A stretch of 25,722 bases of DNA from CAZKWY01 sp964556655 (GTDB lineage: Bacteria; Patescibacteriota; Minisyncoccia; Portnoybacterales; UBA2143), in contig CAZKWY010000011.1 of the NCBI GenBank assembly GCA_964556655.1, positions 1-25,722 of the forward strand. Direction: 5' to 3'. Every line of letters starts with the position of its first letter. Positions within the stretch are counted from its first letter, which is position 1. Position numbers and translations under genes: made by a program. Below, one piece after another: positions 1 through 7,715 of the stretch. Under the pieces are notes generated by a model, which ran no database searches, was not told where the DNA came from, and worked only from the letters and a program-made list of their open reading frames with translations.

Positions 1-820
1 AAGAGCTAAACCTAATAAAGATATTGCTGACCAGGCTTATTAAAATGCCTGTAGCGGCTATCATCATTGGCAAAAAAATTCCTTTGCTGCCGACAACCAC
101 CAATGAGCCGATGACCATAGCCGCAGTAATGTTCTCCACATAAGTTTCAAAAAGGTCCGAACCCATGCCCGCGACATCGCCAACATTATCTCCAACATTA
201 TCAGCAATAGTAGCAGGATTCCTCGGATCATCTTCCGGAATATTCTTTTCTACTTTGCCCACTAAATCAGCTCCTACATCAGCTGCTTTAGTATAGATTC
301 CTCCGCCCACTCGAGTAAAAAGAGCCACCATAGAAGCGCCGAAGCCAAAACCGTAAATAATCTCCGGATCCCTAAAAAGAAGGTAGAGCAAGGCCACGCC
401 CAAAAGGCCAAAACCAACTACGCTTAAAGCCATCACACTGCCACTATTAAAAGCAATATTAAGACCTGATCTGAGATCGTTTCTAAGCGCTTCCGCTGTC
501 CTAACATTAGCCGCAGTAGCTATTCTCATGCCAATTTGTCCAGACAAAGCGCTTAAAAAAGCCCCACAGATAAAAGCGAAAGCAGTTTCCCCTTCTAAGA
601 AGAAGAATATAAGACCAGCCACGATGAGTACAAAGGAAAAAAGAATAGTATATTCCCTATTAAGAAAAGCCAACGCTCCTTCGTGAATCATACGGCTAAT
701 TTCTTTTGCTTTCCCCTCCGGCACAATCTGCTTTTTAATCCGCCAAGCCAAATATCCCGCGAAAAGCAAAGCAACAACTGGTATAGCAAGAATAAAAGCA
801 ACCTGGAAATTAATAAACAT
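1..820 (-). CDS. hppA: Membrane-bound ion-translocating pyrophosphatase, N-terminal part (cut by window edge)
   Basis: Integral membrane pyrophosphatase that couples PPi hydrolysis to pumping H+ or Na+ across the cytoplasmic membrane. I translated the minus strand from the ATG at 818-820; the frame stays open for about 273 codons to the left edge, so the C-terminal half is missing. The first helix begins at residue 3. The family signature is clear around residues 170-225: GGGIYTKAADVGADLVGKVE, then EKNIPEDDPRNPATIADNVG and DNVGDVAGMGSDLFE, the acidic and lysine residues that bind Mg-PPi. The residue that separates K+-dependent from K+-independent types lies beyond the edge, so ion type and subclass cannot be told. 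It follows the exporter operon after a 147-base gap and may have its own promoter. Identification is firm; the gene is partial. Confidence 0.95.
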   Translation of the reverse strand, partial: MFINFQVAFILAIPVVALLFAGYLAWRIKKQIVPEGKAKEISRMIHEGALAFLNREYTILFSFVLIVAGLIFFFLEGETAFAFICGAFLSALSGQIGMRIATAANVRTAEALRNDLRSGLNIAFNSGSVMALSVVGFGLLGVALLYLLFRDPEIIYGFGFGASMVALFTRVGGGIYTKAADVGADLVGKVEKNIPEDDPRNPATIADNVGDNVGDVAGMGSDLFETYVENITAAMVIGSLVVVGSKGIFLPMMIAATGILISLVSNIFIRFSS

Positions 821-967
821 ATGCTTATTTGTCCGCTTTTTCTATAAAAGCCAGCCGATAAAGCAAATTAACAGCTGTCTTTTATAGGTAGCGGCTCATT
901 ATTTTCCTAATTTTTTCATTTTACATAATTATTTGTATTTGTCCACTCTTGAAGCGTTTTCAATGGC

Positions 968-2227
968 TTATTCTTTTCTTAAAGCATTAATGGGGCTCAA
1001 ACGCGACGCTTTTCTTGCCGGATAAACACCGAAGATAAGTCCGATGGCTGTCGCGATTAAAAAAGCGACAATGATAGCCAGCCAAGAAATAGTCAGCGGC
1101 CAATTTATCCCTTGGCTTCTAATGACAAACGTTGACAGAACAGAAGATCCTACTCCGAGTAAAGCGCCAATAAAGCCACCTAAGCTAGTTACCAAAAGAC
1201 TCTCTATTAAAAACTGCCAAAGAACATCTCTTCTTCTGGCTCCTACCGCTTTGCGCAGACCAATTTCTTTAGTTCTTTCGCTAACAGAAACAAGCATAAT
1301 ATTCATGATGCCAATACCGCCGACCAAAAGAGAGATAGCTGCCAAAAAACCCAATAATAAGTTCAAGATAAAGCTTATCTCATTTATCCGGTTAAGAATT
1401 TCCTCCATTGTAGTAATTTGAAAATCATCTTTTGAGGGATCGCTGATATTATGATTGCGCCTTAGCATGCGAGAAATTTCTTCAATGGCTCTGGGGAAAT
1501 GCTCTGGGCCCTTTACGGTCAGAGCGATTTCGGAAAGATAGTCGATGCCCAAGACTTGCTTCAGCGTCGTTTCTAGGGGGAGATAGACAAAGTCATTAAT
1601 GTCCACGCCGCCAAAGCTTATTCCTCCGTAAGGCTCCAGAACGCCAATAACCTCAAAACTTTTTCCTTCCAGCCTAATTTTTTTGCCTATCGGATTTACT
1701 CGCCGAAAGAGCTCTTCCGCCAAGTTATTTCCCAAAACCGCTGTCTGAGCCAGACTTTTATTCTCGTTTTCATTAAAAAAACGGCCTTGAGCCACGCCAA
1801 CAGTCCTAAAAATCTCTAAAAAATCCGGACTGCACCCATAAACCAAAACTTGTTTTTCCTGGTTTTTGTAAACAGCCCACCCCTGAGCGAACGCTTGACC
1901 GGTCACCGCTTCTATATATGGGAATCTTTCTTTGTCCTTGAGGTCTTCAATGTCTCTTGTCTTCAGGGTAGTTATTTTTATTCCTCGGGCCATAGCGGTG
2001 ATACTGCCTATCTCATCGGCGCCAGGAACTCTAACGGCGATATCCAATACATCTTGGCCAAAAGCTTCTACCTCTTTAGTCACTAGCCCTTTCAGTCCTT
2101 GGCCCAAAGAAAGAATAATGACTACTGCCGCCACGCCAATAATAATGCCCAAAAGAGATAAAGCGCTTCTTGTCTTATTGGCCATTAAAGCAGTAATTGA
2201 TTGTTTAGCAATAAAGTTAAAATTCAT
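968..2227 (-). CDS. MacB/FtsX-type ABC transporter permease (second of two)
   Basis: Membrane subunit of an ABC exporter of the MacB/LolCDE class, 419 residues. It has the usual plan: a first helix after a short basic N-terminus (ANKTRSALSLLGIIIGVAAV, about residues 16-35), a large extracytoplasmic MacB-PCD-like domain (about 50-270), and three C-terminal helices beginning near ILNLLLGFLAAISLLVGGIG, with the conserved SERTKEIGLRKAVGARRRDV coupling segment. It ends with the family's typical NALRKE tail. It lies 8 bases after the stop of a paralogous permease, and both follow the ATPase and adaptor genes, so the two permeases probably form a heterodimer or serve alternative pumps. The substrate cannot be told from sequence; peptide, lipid or antibiotic export are the family's known roles. 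Confidence 0.92.
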   Translation of the reverse strand: MNFNFIAKQSITALMANKTRSALSLLGIIIGVAAVVIILSLGQGLKGLVTKEVEAFGQDVLDIAVRVPGADEIGSITAMARGIKITTLKTRDIEDLKDKERFPYIEAVTGQAFAQGWAVYKNQEKQVLVYGCSPDFLEIFRTVGVAQGRFFNENENKSLAQTAVLGNNLAEELFRRVNPIGKKIRLEGKSFEVIGVLEPYGGISFGGVDINDFVYLPLETTLKQVLGIDYLSEIALTVKGPEHFPRAIEEISRMLRRNHNISDPSKDDFQITTMEEILNRINEISFILNLLLGFLAAISLLVGGIGIMNIMLVSVSERTKEIGLRKAVGARRRDVLWQFLIESLLVTSLGGFIGALLGVGSSVLSTFVIRSQGINWPLTISWLAIIVAFLIATAIGLIFGVYPARKASRLSPINALRKE

Positions 2228-2235
2228 AAGAAACG

Positions 2236-3468
2236 CTATTCATAGCGCAAAGCCTCAATCGGATTCAATTTAGATGCTCGCGAAGCCGGCCAAAGACCGA
2301 AAACTATTCCTACGGTTACTGCCATAAAGACAGAAATAAAAATAGAAAAGGGCGTAATAATAAACTGCCAATTATAGCCGTAATAGTTAACTCCAAAACT
2401 GATCGCCAAGGCGATAAGAATGCCTAAAATAATGCCAAAAATTCCGCCAATTAAAGTCATGAGAGAGCTTTCTACTAAAAATTGGATTAAGATATCTTTT
2501 CTCCGAGCGCCTAACGCTTTGCGCAAGCCGATTTCTTTAGTCCTTTCATTAACTACCACAAACATAATATTCATAATCCCAATACCACCGACAATTAAAG
2601 AGATAGCTGCCACAGCAGCCAGAAAATATTTCACCGCCTGGGTAATGGTTCCTAAGATATCCAAAGCTTGAGCAGTGCTTCTAACAGAAAAGTCGTCTTT
2701 GGCTGGATCTTTAATACGATGGCGATAGCGCAAAACTTCTTCTATGCGATTAATAGTTGGCTTAATGTTTTCTTCCCGATCAATCTTTGCTCTCATTAAA
2801 GAAAGATGATCAATGCCTAAAAGAATTTTTTGGGCGGTTTTAACAGGGATAAAAACCTGATCGTCCTGATTCTGAAAAGCGGCAGTCCCTCTTTCCTTCA
2901 TTACGCCAATAACTTTAAAACTTGTTTGACCAATTTTTATTCTTTTATCAATGGGATGGCCCTCGCCAAAAAGATCCTCTTTAACCTGACTGCCCAGCAC
3001 TGCCACTCGCGCTAAGCTGTCCACTTCCTCTTGCCTGATAAAACGCCCCTTGGCCACTGAGGTTTCTTCTGCCTCTAAATAGCCGGGCGCAACTCCGACA
3101 TAATTAAAGTCCTTGGACTCGTTGAAATAAGCCATTGTTTGCCGCCCATTAGCGTAAGGACAAACTGCCTGGACATGAGGCAAACTTTCAATAGCCAGAC
3201 TGTCCTTATAGGTAAGGGTCGTAACCTCTATGCCAAAAACTGAAGCCGGCGGCCCCGCTTCATCAGAGGCCCCCGGCAAAACACTAACAACATTGCTTCC
3301 CATGGCTCTAATCTGGCCCAACAGCAAATCTTGGGCGCTTGCTCCGACAGCAATGATAGAAATAACCGCCGCTACGCCAATAATAATGCCCAACATGGTC
3401 AGAAAAGAACGGCTCTTGCGCAAAGCTAAATTCTGAAGAGTAAGCTTTAAAACATTGACTAAATACAT
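2236..3468 (-). CDS. MacB/FtsX-type ABC transporter permease (first of two)
   Basis: A 410-residue permease paralogous to the one encoded just downstream. Helix 1 is at about residues 20-45 (SFLTMLGIIIGVAAVISIIA). The external domain carries the AVCPYANGRQTMAY and GVAPGYLEAEE segments. The coupling segment NERTKEIGLRKALGARRKDI is near residue 310, followed by two more helices and the closing PIEALRYE tail. It begins 26 bases after the ATPase stop. The membrane and coupling segments of the two permeases match closely while their external domains differ much more, as expected for an old duplication that formed two distinct subunits. The start ATG at 3466-3468 places the first helix correctly. 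The family assignment is secure; the substrate is unknown. Confidence 0.92.
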   Translation of the reverse strand: MYLVNVLKLTLQNLALRKSRSFLTMLGIIIGVAAVISIIAVGASAQDLLLGQIRAMGSNVVSVLPGASDEAGPPASVFGIEVTTLTYKDSLAIESLPHVQAVCPYANGRQTMAYFNESKDFNYVGVAPGYLEAEETSVAKGRFIRQEEVDSLARVAVLGSQVKEDLFGEGHPIDKRIKIGQTSFKVIGVMKERGTAAFQNQDDQVFIPVKTAQKILLGIDHLSLMRAKIDREENIKPTINRIEEVLRYRHRIKDPAKDDFSVRSTAQALDILGTITQAVKYFLAAVAAISLIVGGIGIMNIMFVVVNERTKEIGLRKALGARRKDILIQFLVESSLMTLIGGIFGIILGILIALAISFGVNYYGYNWQFIITPFSIFISVFMAVTVGIVFGLWPASRASKLNPIEALRYE

Positions 3469-3494
3469 ATGCCGCGTCTCAAGTTAATCCACTG

Positions 3495-4211
3495 CTATTT
3501 AAAAAGTCCGTCTCTAGCTAAATGCTGTTTAGCTACTTTGCTATCGCTAATCACTTGCCCGTCTTTTAGCTCAATAATGCGTCGAGCGCACTCTGCCACA
3601 TATCTTTCATGGGTGACCATAACAATAGTATGCCCTTCCTCATTGAGATCCTGCAAAATTTCCACCACCTCCTGCCCGGAATTACTGTCTAGATTGCCAG
3701 TTGGCTCATCGGCTAAAACCAAGCTTGGCTCATTGATTAAAGCCCTCACAATGGCTACTCTTTGCTGCTCTCCGCCGGAAAGCTGATTGGGGCGATAATT
3801 CATCCTGTGAGAAAGACCTACTTTTTTCAAAAGGCTCTTGGCTCTTTTTTCGGCCTTCTTCTTGTCTAAATGAGGCGTGTAAAGAGTAGGCAAAAGAATA
3901 TTGTCCAGCACGGAAGTACGCGCTAAAAGATTGTACGACTGAAAGACAAAACCGACTTTCTGGTTCCTAGCGCGCGCCAGTTCCTCATCGTCAAAAGTGT
4001 TAACATTTTTGTCCTCAAAAAAATACTCTCCGCTTGTCGGCTTATCTAAAAAACCAATAATATGCATCAGGGTAGATTTCCCTGAGCCGGAAGACCCCAT
4101 TACCGCGGCAAATTGACCTTCTTCTATAGCAAAAGAAACCCCGCGCAAAGCCGGAGTTTTTAATCCATCATTGAGATAATCTTTGGCAATTCCTTCTAGT
4201 TTAAGAAGCAT
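3495..4211 (-). CDS. ABC exporter ATP-binding subunit (MacB/LolD family)
   Basis: Cytoplasmic ATPase that powers the two permeases downstream. Numbered from the ATG at 4209-4211 it has 238 residues: Walker A GSSGSGKST at 39-47, a Q-loop in FVFQSYNLLARTSV, the signature LSGGEQQR near 142, Walker B LVLADEPTGNLDS, and an H-loop in MVTHERY. The frame also offers a TTG six bases earlier, but the ATG is the more likely start. The adaptor's stop lies only a few bases upstream, so the genes are probably translationally coupled. Closest family features are LolD, MacB-N and YknY/SalX type ATPases that work with FtsX-fold permeases. Assignment is firm; the exported substrate cannot be inferred. Confidence 0.94.
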   Translation of the reverse strand: MLLKLEGIAKDYLNDGLKTPALRGVSFAIEEGQFAAVMGSSGSGKSTLMHIIGFLDKPTSGEYFFEDKNVNTFDDEELARARNQKVGFVFQSYNLLARTSVLDNILLPTLYTPHLDKKKAEKRAKSLLKKVGLSHRMNYRPNQLSGGEQQRVAIVRALINEPSLVLADEPTGNLDSNSGQEVVEILQDLNEEGHTIVMVTHERYVAECARRIIELKDGQVISDSKVAKQHLARDGLFK

Positions 4212-4219
4212 AGGCAAAA

Positions 4220-5827
4220 CTATTCATCAACTATTACCTTCTCTCCTTCTTCTAGCCCGCTGATAATCTCCACCCTTGTTTCTCCCTCTAGGCCGGTTTC
4301 TATGGTTCTTTTTTCTTTTTGACCATCCTCTAGCAACCGCACATACTGATCGCCATTTTCCTCCTGAATAAGGTAATATGGGAGATAAAGAACATTATTT
4401 TTGCTGTCTGTCCCAATATCTAAATTGACGGTCATGCCCGGCTTAATCCTTTTATCTTCCTGTTCAAAAACAGCAGTTATTTGATAATAAATAACGCCAG
4501 AGATTACTGTTTCAGCTGGATTAATTTTTACAACACGGCCGTAAAAAATTTCGTCAGGGCCTAAAGCGTCTAAAGTCATTTCCGCTCGATTGTTTAAACT
4601 CACTTTGGCGATATCTGTTTCTGAAATATTGGCTTTTATTTGAAAGCGTCCAGAATTTATCATAGAAATAATCGCCTCGCCTGCTGAAACTCTTTCCCCT
4701 GCCTCTTTCTCTACCTTAGTCACAACTCCGCTAAAAGGCGCTTCAAGAATGAGCTTGTTGATTTTTGTTCTAGTTTGAGAAACTTTGGCCTGAGCCTGCC
4801 TGACTTCCGCTTCGGAAAAATCAATATCTACCCGCCTAGGTCCGGCCTCTTTTAGCGTTAGTTCGTCTTGCGCTTTTTCTAAAGAAGCTTGGGCAATTTC
4901 CAAGTCATCTTGAGCTGAATTAAGATTAGTCTGATTAGTTATCTTTACCGATTCAATAGCCTGTCCGGCCGTGGTTAAGTTGGTTAATTCATCATCGATA
5001 TATCTTCTTTGGGTATCAACAGTTGCTTCGTCAGTAGAAGACACGCTGCCAGAAACACTGCTGTCCTCAAAAGCAGACCTCAAAAAAGCCAAAGCGCCGC
5101 GAATACTGTTAAGAACTGTCTTCATTTCATTCATGGCCGAATCGATATTAGCGTAAGAAGAATCTTCTTCGGCTAAAGCAAGGGCTTCGTCCGCCTCTGA
5201 AAGGTATCTTTTGGCGTTATTTTCTCTATCTCTGACCTGATAGCTAAGCTGTTTGTTATTGTTAAAATACTCATTTCTCATTGAAACATAGGCAATATCG
5301 AGAGCTTCGTCAGCAGAGGTAGCCGCTTCTCTTGCCGCGTCTAGAGCATCTTCGTAGGCTTCTTTTAGGCCATTAATAGCATCAGCTTGAGCGTCCACTA
5401 AAGCTTTTTCCTTGCTCGCTAGCTCTGCCTGGGCTTTTTCTACTGCTCTTTTTAAGATCTGAATCTCTTCTGGCCTGTTTCCAGCTATAGTTTTAGCCAG
5501 TTTAGCCTGCGCCATTTCAAGAGCCGCTAAATCAGATCTCAATTGAGCGTTTAGCTCGGAAATGTCCAGACTGACAAGTGTTTGTCCGTTTTTCGCCTCT
5601 TCTCCTTCTTCAATCAAAATTGATCTGATCTGGCCAGAAGTTTCAAATTCTAGATCAATTTCTTTAGTTGAAATAACAGTTCCTGTTACCGAAACAACTT
5701 GTTCAATATCGCCTTTGGCGGCTTCTACAAAACTAAAATCGCCCTCTTGATTAGAAAGGGCCTGATAACCAAAATAGCCTCCTGCGGAAATAACGATAAA
5801 GCTAACAATAAGGATAATCTTTTTCAT
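4220..5827 (-). CDS. HlyD/MacA-family periplasmic-type adaptor with a long helical hairpin
   Basis: Membrane-anchored adaptor (membrane fusion protein) of the exporter, 535 residues. One N-terminal helix (about 3-22) anchors it. The first lipoyl half follows at about 40-90 (VVSVTGTVISTKEIDLEFET; SILIEEGEEAKNGQTL), then a very long, Ala/Glu/Lys-rich coiled-coil region (about 92-355), the second lipoyl half (ILEAPFSGVVTKVEKEAGER), a beta-barrel domain and a C-terminal domain ending in GLEEGEKVIV. The hairpin is longer than in ordinary MacA (total usually about 370-400 residues) and includes an extra helical stretch at about 147-300 with a Ser-rich turn (DSSVSGSVSSTDEA, about 255-268). The organism probably has no outer membrane, so the hairpin may reach across the wall or bind substrate rather than dock on a TolC. 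First gene of the adaptor-ATPase-permease-permease set. Confidence 0.93.
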   Translation of the reverse strand: MKKIILIVSFIVISAGGYFGYQALSNQEGDFSFVEAAKGDIEQVVSVTGTVISTKEIDLEFETSGQIRSILIEEGEEAKNGQTLVSLDISELNAQLRSDLAALEMAQAKLAKTIAGNRPEEIQILKRAVEKAQAELASKEKALVDAQADAINGLKEAYEDALDAAREAATSADEALDIAYVSMRNEYFNNNKQLSYQVRDRENNAKRYLSEADEALALAEEDSSYANIDSAMNEMKTVLNSIRGALAFLRSAFEDSSVSGSVSSTDEATVDTQRRYIDDELTNLTTAGQAIESVKITNQTNLNSAQDDLEIAQASLEKAQDELTLKEAGPRRVDIDFSEAEVRQAQAKVSQTRTKINKLILEAPFSGVVTKVEKEAGERVSAGEAIISMINSGRFQIKANISETDIAKVSLNNRAEMTLDALGPDEIFYGRVVKINPAETVISGVIYYQITAVFEQEDKRIKPGMTVNLDIGTDSKNNVLYLPYYLIQEENGDQYVRLLEDGQKEKRTIETGLEGETRVEIISGLEEGEKVIVDE

Positions 5828-5845
5828 TGCTCCACTATCGCTCTT

Positions 5846-6598
5846 TTATTGTCCAATTTCATAGACAATATTCACTGACACTTCAATCTTGTTCTGGCCT
5901 GTCTCAATCTGTGGTTCTGAAGCGCCAGCGCCGCCAATGCCCAGACCTTCCATGCTGGAGCGGTAATAACTAGGAATGACGCTGTTCTCATTATAGCTGA
6001 CAACCTTGACCAAATCAACGCCTAAAGAGCCGGCTATCGCTTCCGCCTTTCCTTTGGCTTCTTTCACCGCTTCTTTTCTTGCTTGGCTTTTTAGCAAATC
6101 TTGATCGTCAATAGTAAAGCTTAGTTCTCCTACTTGATTCGCTCCTTTTTCTGTGGCCTGGCCGATAATAGCGCCAATCTGATCAAGCTCTCTTATTTTC
6201 ACCTCAAGAGACTGCCTTGCTTCATAGCCCGCTAAAATTCTTTGTCCGGAAGAATAAACTCCGCTAGAACGATATTCATAACGAGGATAAAGGTTAAAAC
6301 CCGCTGTCTTGATGTCTTTTTCTTCAACGCCTGATTCTTTTAGCGCCGCGCTAACCGCATTCATTTTTTTACTGTTTTCAGAAATAGCGTCTCCTACTGT
6401 TTTTCCTTCAGTAATAACAGAAAAATTAATCAAAGCTAAATCTGGCTTAGCGTAAATTCGTCCCGTACCTTCAGCAGATAAAGTGTTTCTACTTCCTTCG
6501 TCTGGACCGATATAGCTGCTTTTTTTTACTTCATTATAGGCGCTGACAGCGATAAAAAATATCAATACTACTAAAAATCCAGCCAAAAGCCAGCCCAT
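5846..6598 (-). CDS. SIMPL-domain (DUF541) membrane-anchored protein
   Basis: 250-residue protein with an N-terminal signal anchor (WLLAGFLVVLIFFIAVSAYN, residues 3-22) and an extracytoplasmic SIMPL/DUF541 domain from about residue 35 to the end. Family hallmarks are the opening TLSAEGTGRIYAKPDLALIN, the middle KEDIKTAGFNLYPRYEY with the following YEARQSLEVKIRELDQIG, and the closing AKGKAEAIAGSLGVDLVKVV. The family is widespread (E. coli YggE, BP26) and has been linked to oxidative stress and wall or channel-like assemblies, but the biochemical role is unsettled. It lies 18 bases upstream of the adaptor gene and probably shares its transcript. Identity is firm, function unknown. Confidence 0.9.
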   Translation of the reverse strand: MGWLLAGFLVVLIFFIAVSAYNEVKKSSYIGPDEGSRNTLSAEGTGRIYAKPDLALINFSVITEGKTVGDAISENSKKMNAVSAALKESGVEEKDIKTAGFNLYPRYEYRSSGVYSSGQRILAGYEARQSLEVKIRELDQIGAIIGQATEKGANQVGELSFTIDDQDLLKSQARKEAVKEAKGKAEAIAGSLGVDLVKVVSYNENSVIPSYYRSSMEGLGIGGAGASEPQIETGQNKIEVSVNIVYEIGQ

Positions 6599-6639
6599 TA
6601 AATTTCTTAACCTTAAATTAATAATTTGATTCTCTGTTT

Positions 6640-7080
6640 TTATTTCGCCTCCCTTCTAGCGATACGCCAGTGATAAAGATAAAGAGGAAAGCCGATTAAA
6701 ATCAAAGAAAGATTAGTAGAGGCATCGCGATGCCTGCGCGCTGTAACGGGGTCTATTTCATCTCTTTGTTCCTGCCACTGCTGATAATCCGCAAGCCATT
6801 GTCTAACCAGAGACAGCTCTTCCTCTGTCAATTCTGTTTCTCCTTCTTCTGTTTCTGCTAATTCTTTAGCGCGTTCTAACTGGACTGGCGCAGATGGCTT
6901 ATCATAATAAAGCCTTCTTTCCTGTTCCGCTTTGGTAAAAATAAAAGCCTTAAGCCCCATATCCACAAAACGAACCATGCCGATGACTAAAAGCACCAGG
7001 CCAACAAGAGAAAAAAGATAAAGATAAATCATCCTGACTAAAGGGCGACGAGTTTTATTGTTATTATTTTCATTATCCAT
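6640..7080 (-). CDS. Small membrane protein of unknown function (two helices)
   Basis: 146 residues. A short basic cytoplasmic N-terminus (with NENNNNKTRRP) precedes a first hydrophobic helix at about 17-40 (MIYLYLFSLVGLVLLVIGMV). A charged Glu/Gln-rich middle follows (about 60-120; TEEEGETELTEEELS-like composition and the motif VRQWLADYQQWQEQRDE), then a short C-terminal hydrophobic stretch, NLSLILIGFPLYLYHWRIAR. I do not recognise a named family; the general pattern resembles uncharacterised CPR membrane proteins, but that is from memory. It lies 4 bases after the stop of the preceding gene and 41 bases before the SIMPL gene, so it belongs to the exporter transcript. Confidence 0.75.
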   Translation of the reverse strand: MDNENNNNKTRRPLVRMIYLYLFSLVGLVLLVIGMVRFVDMGLKAFIFTKAEQERRLYYDKPSAPVQLERAKELAETEEGETELTEEELSLVRQWLADYQQWQEQRDEIDPVTARRHRDASTNLSLILIGFPLYLYHWRIARREAK

Positions 7081-7084
7081 TTTT

Positions 7085-7582
7085 TTATCTAATAGCTTTT
7101 AAGAAAGGCCCGACTACCCCTTTAACAAATTCCAGGCAACTTTCCCTGTCTAAATAGAACCAAACAATAAAGCCAACAATCAAGGCTAGAATCAACATTC
7201 CAAGAAAAGATCTACTGATGAAAAGACGGAAAGTCTTGCTTATCCAAAGTTTTTTCTCGGAGCGCTCTTTTTGCTTCAGTTTTTTTTCTAATGAAAAATC
7301 GTAATATTTATAAAATTCAATCTGGCTGATTAAAAACCTTTTGAGCTTGTTTTGGTAAAAAACACTGTCCGGCTTTTGCTCCAGTAAAAGTATCAATCCG
7401 CCGAATTTAACCGCCTCTGTTTTATTGAGGTTTTTTAAAATACCTTTCATTTCCGAAACCCAGAAAAACCAGTCTGTTTTATCTTTCTTCAAAGAGTTAA
7501 GCAGCTTTTTTCTTTCCTTTCCTTCAACAAAGCGCCACGCTTGCTTGGATAGTCCATTGGCCAGCTTTTTTTTAGATACCAT
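7085..7582 (-). CDS. Hypothetical protein with one C-terminal membrane helix; first gene of the exporter operon
   Basis: 165 residues, very Lys-rich and helical for the first 115 residues, then one hydrophobic helix (SFLGMLILALIVGFIVWFYL, about 125-144) and a short tail. This layout suggests a cytoplasmic domain tethered by a C-terminal anchor. No family is recognised. The start ATG at 7580-7582 lies about 30 bases downstream of the predicted transcription start of a good promoter at 7620-7648, so this is probably the first gene of the run that continues through the SIMPL protein and the ABC exporter. An A8 run near the start of the gene is in frame. Confidence 0.72.
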   Translation of the reverse strand: MVSKKKLANGLSKQAWRFVEGKERKKLLNSLKKDKTDWFFWVSEMKGILKNLNKTEAVKFGGLILLLEQKPDSVFYQNKLKRFLISQIEFYKYYDFSLEKKLKQKERSEKKLWISKTFRLFISRSFLGMLILALIVGFIVWFYLDRESCLEFVKGVVGPFLKAIR

Positions 7583-7619
7583 ATATTATTATGTTTTAGC
7601 CGATAAATAAACTAGTGTT

Positions 7620-7648
7620 ATTTTATCATATAAATCCTCCCTAGACAA
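7620..7648 (-). promoter_or_regulatory. Promoter of the exporter operon
   Basis: On the minus strand TTGTCT (7643-7648), 17-base spacer, TAAAAT (7620-7625), with TG one base before the -10 box (extended -10). The predicted start near 7613 gives a leader of about 30 bases for the gene starting at 7582. Confidence 0.6.
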
Positions 7649-7670
7649 CAACACTGCCCGGTGCTAAGAT
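7642..7670 (+). promoter_or_regulatory. Promoter of the glycosyltransferase gene
   Basis: Plus strand TAGACA (7642-7647), 17-base spacer, TAAGAT (7665-7670), with TG one base before the -10 box. Its -35 box occupies the same bases as the -35 box of the divergent promoter. The leader to the ATG at 7716 is about 39 bases. Confidence 0.5.
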
Positions 7671-7715
7671 GAAATATCTGTCCTGCTGTTAAATACCTAA
7701 ATAAAGATTTTTGTT

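Noticed and set aside
842..887. Inverted repeat CTATAAAAG / CTTTTATAG upstream of the pyrophosphatase gene
   Set aside because: Nine-base arms with a 28-base loop in AT-rich sequence and no T tract; too weak to call a terminator or riboswitch.
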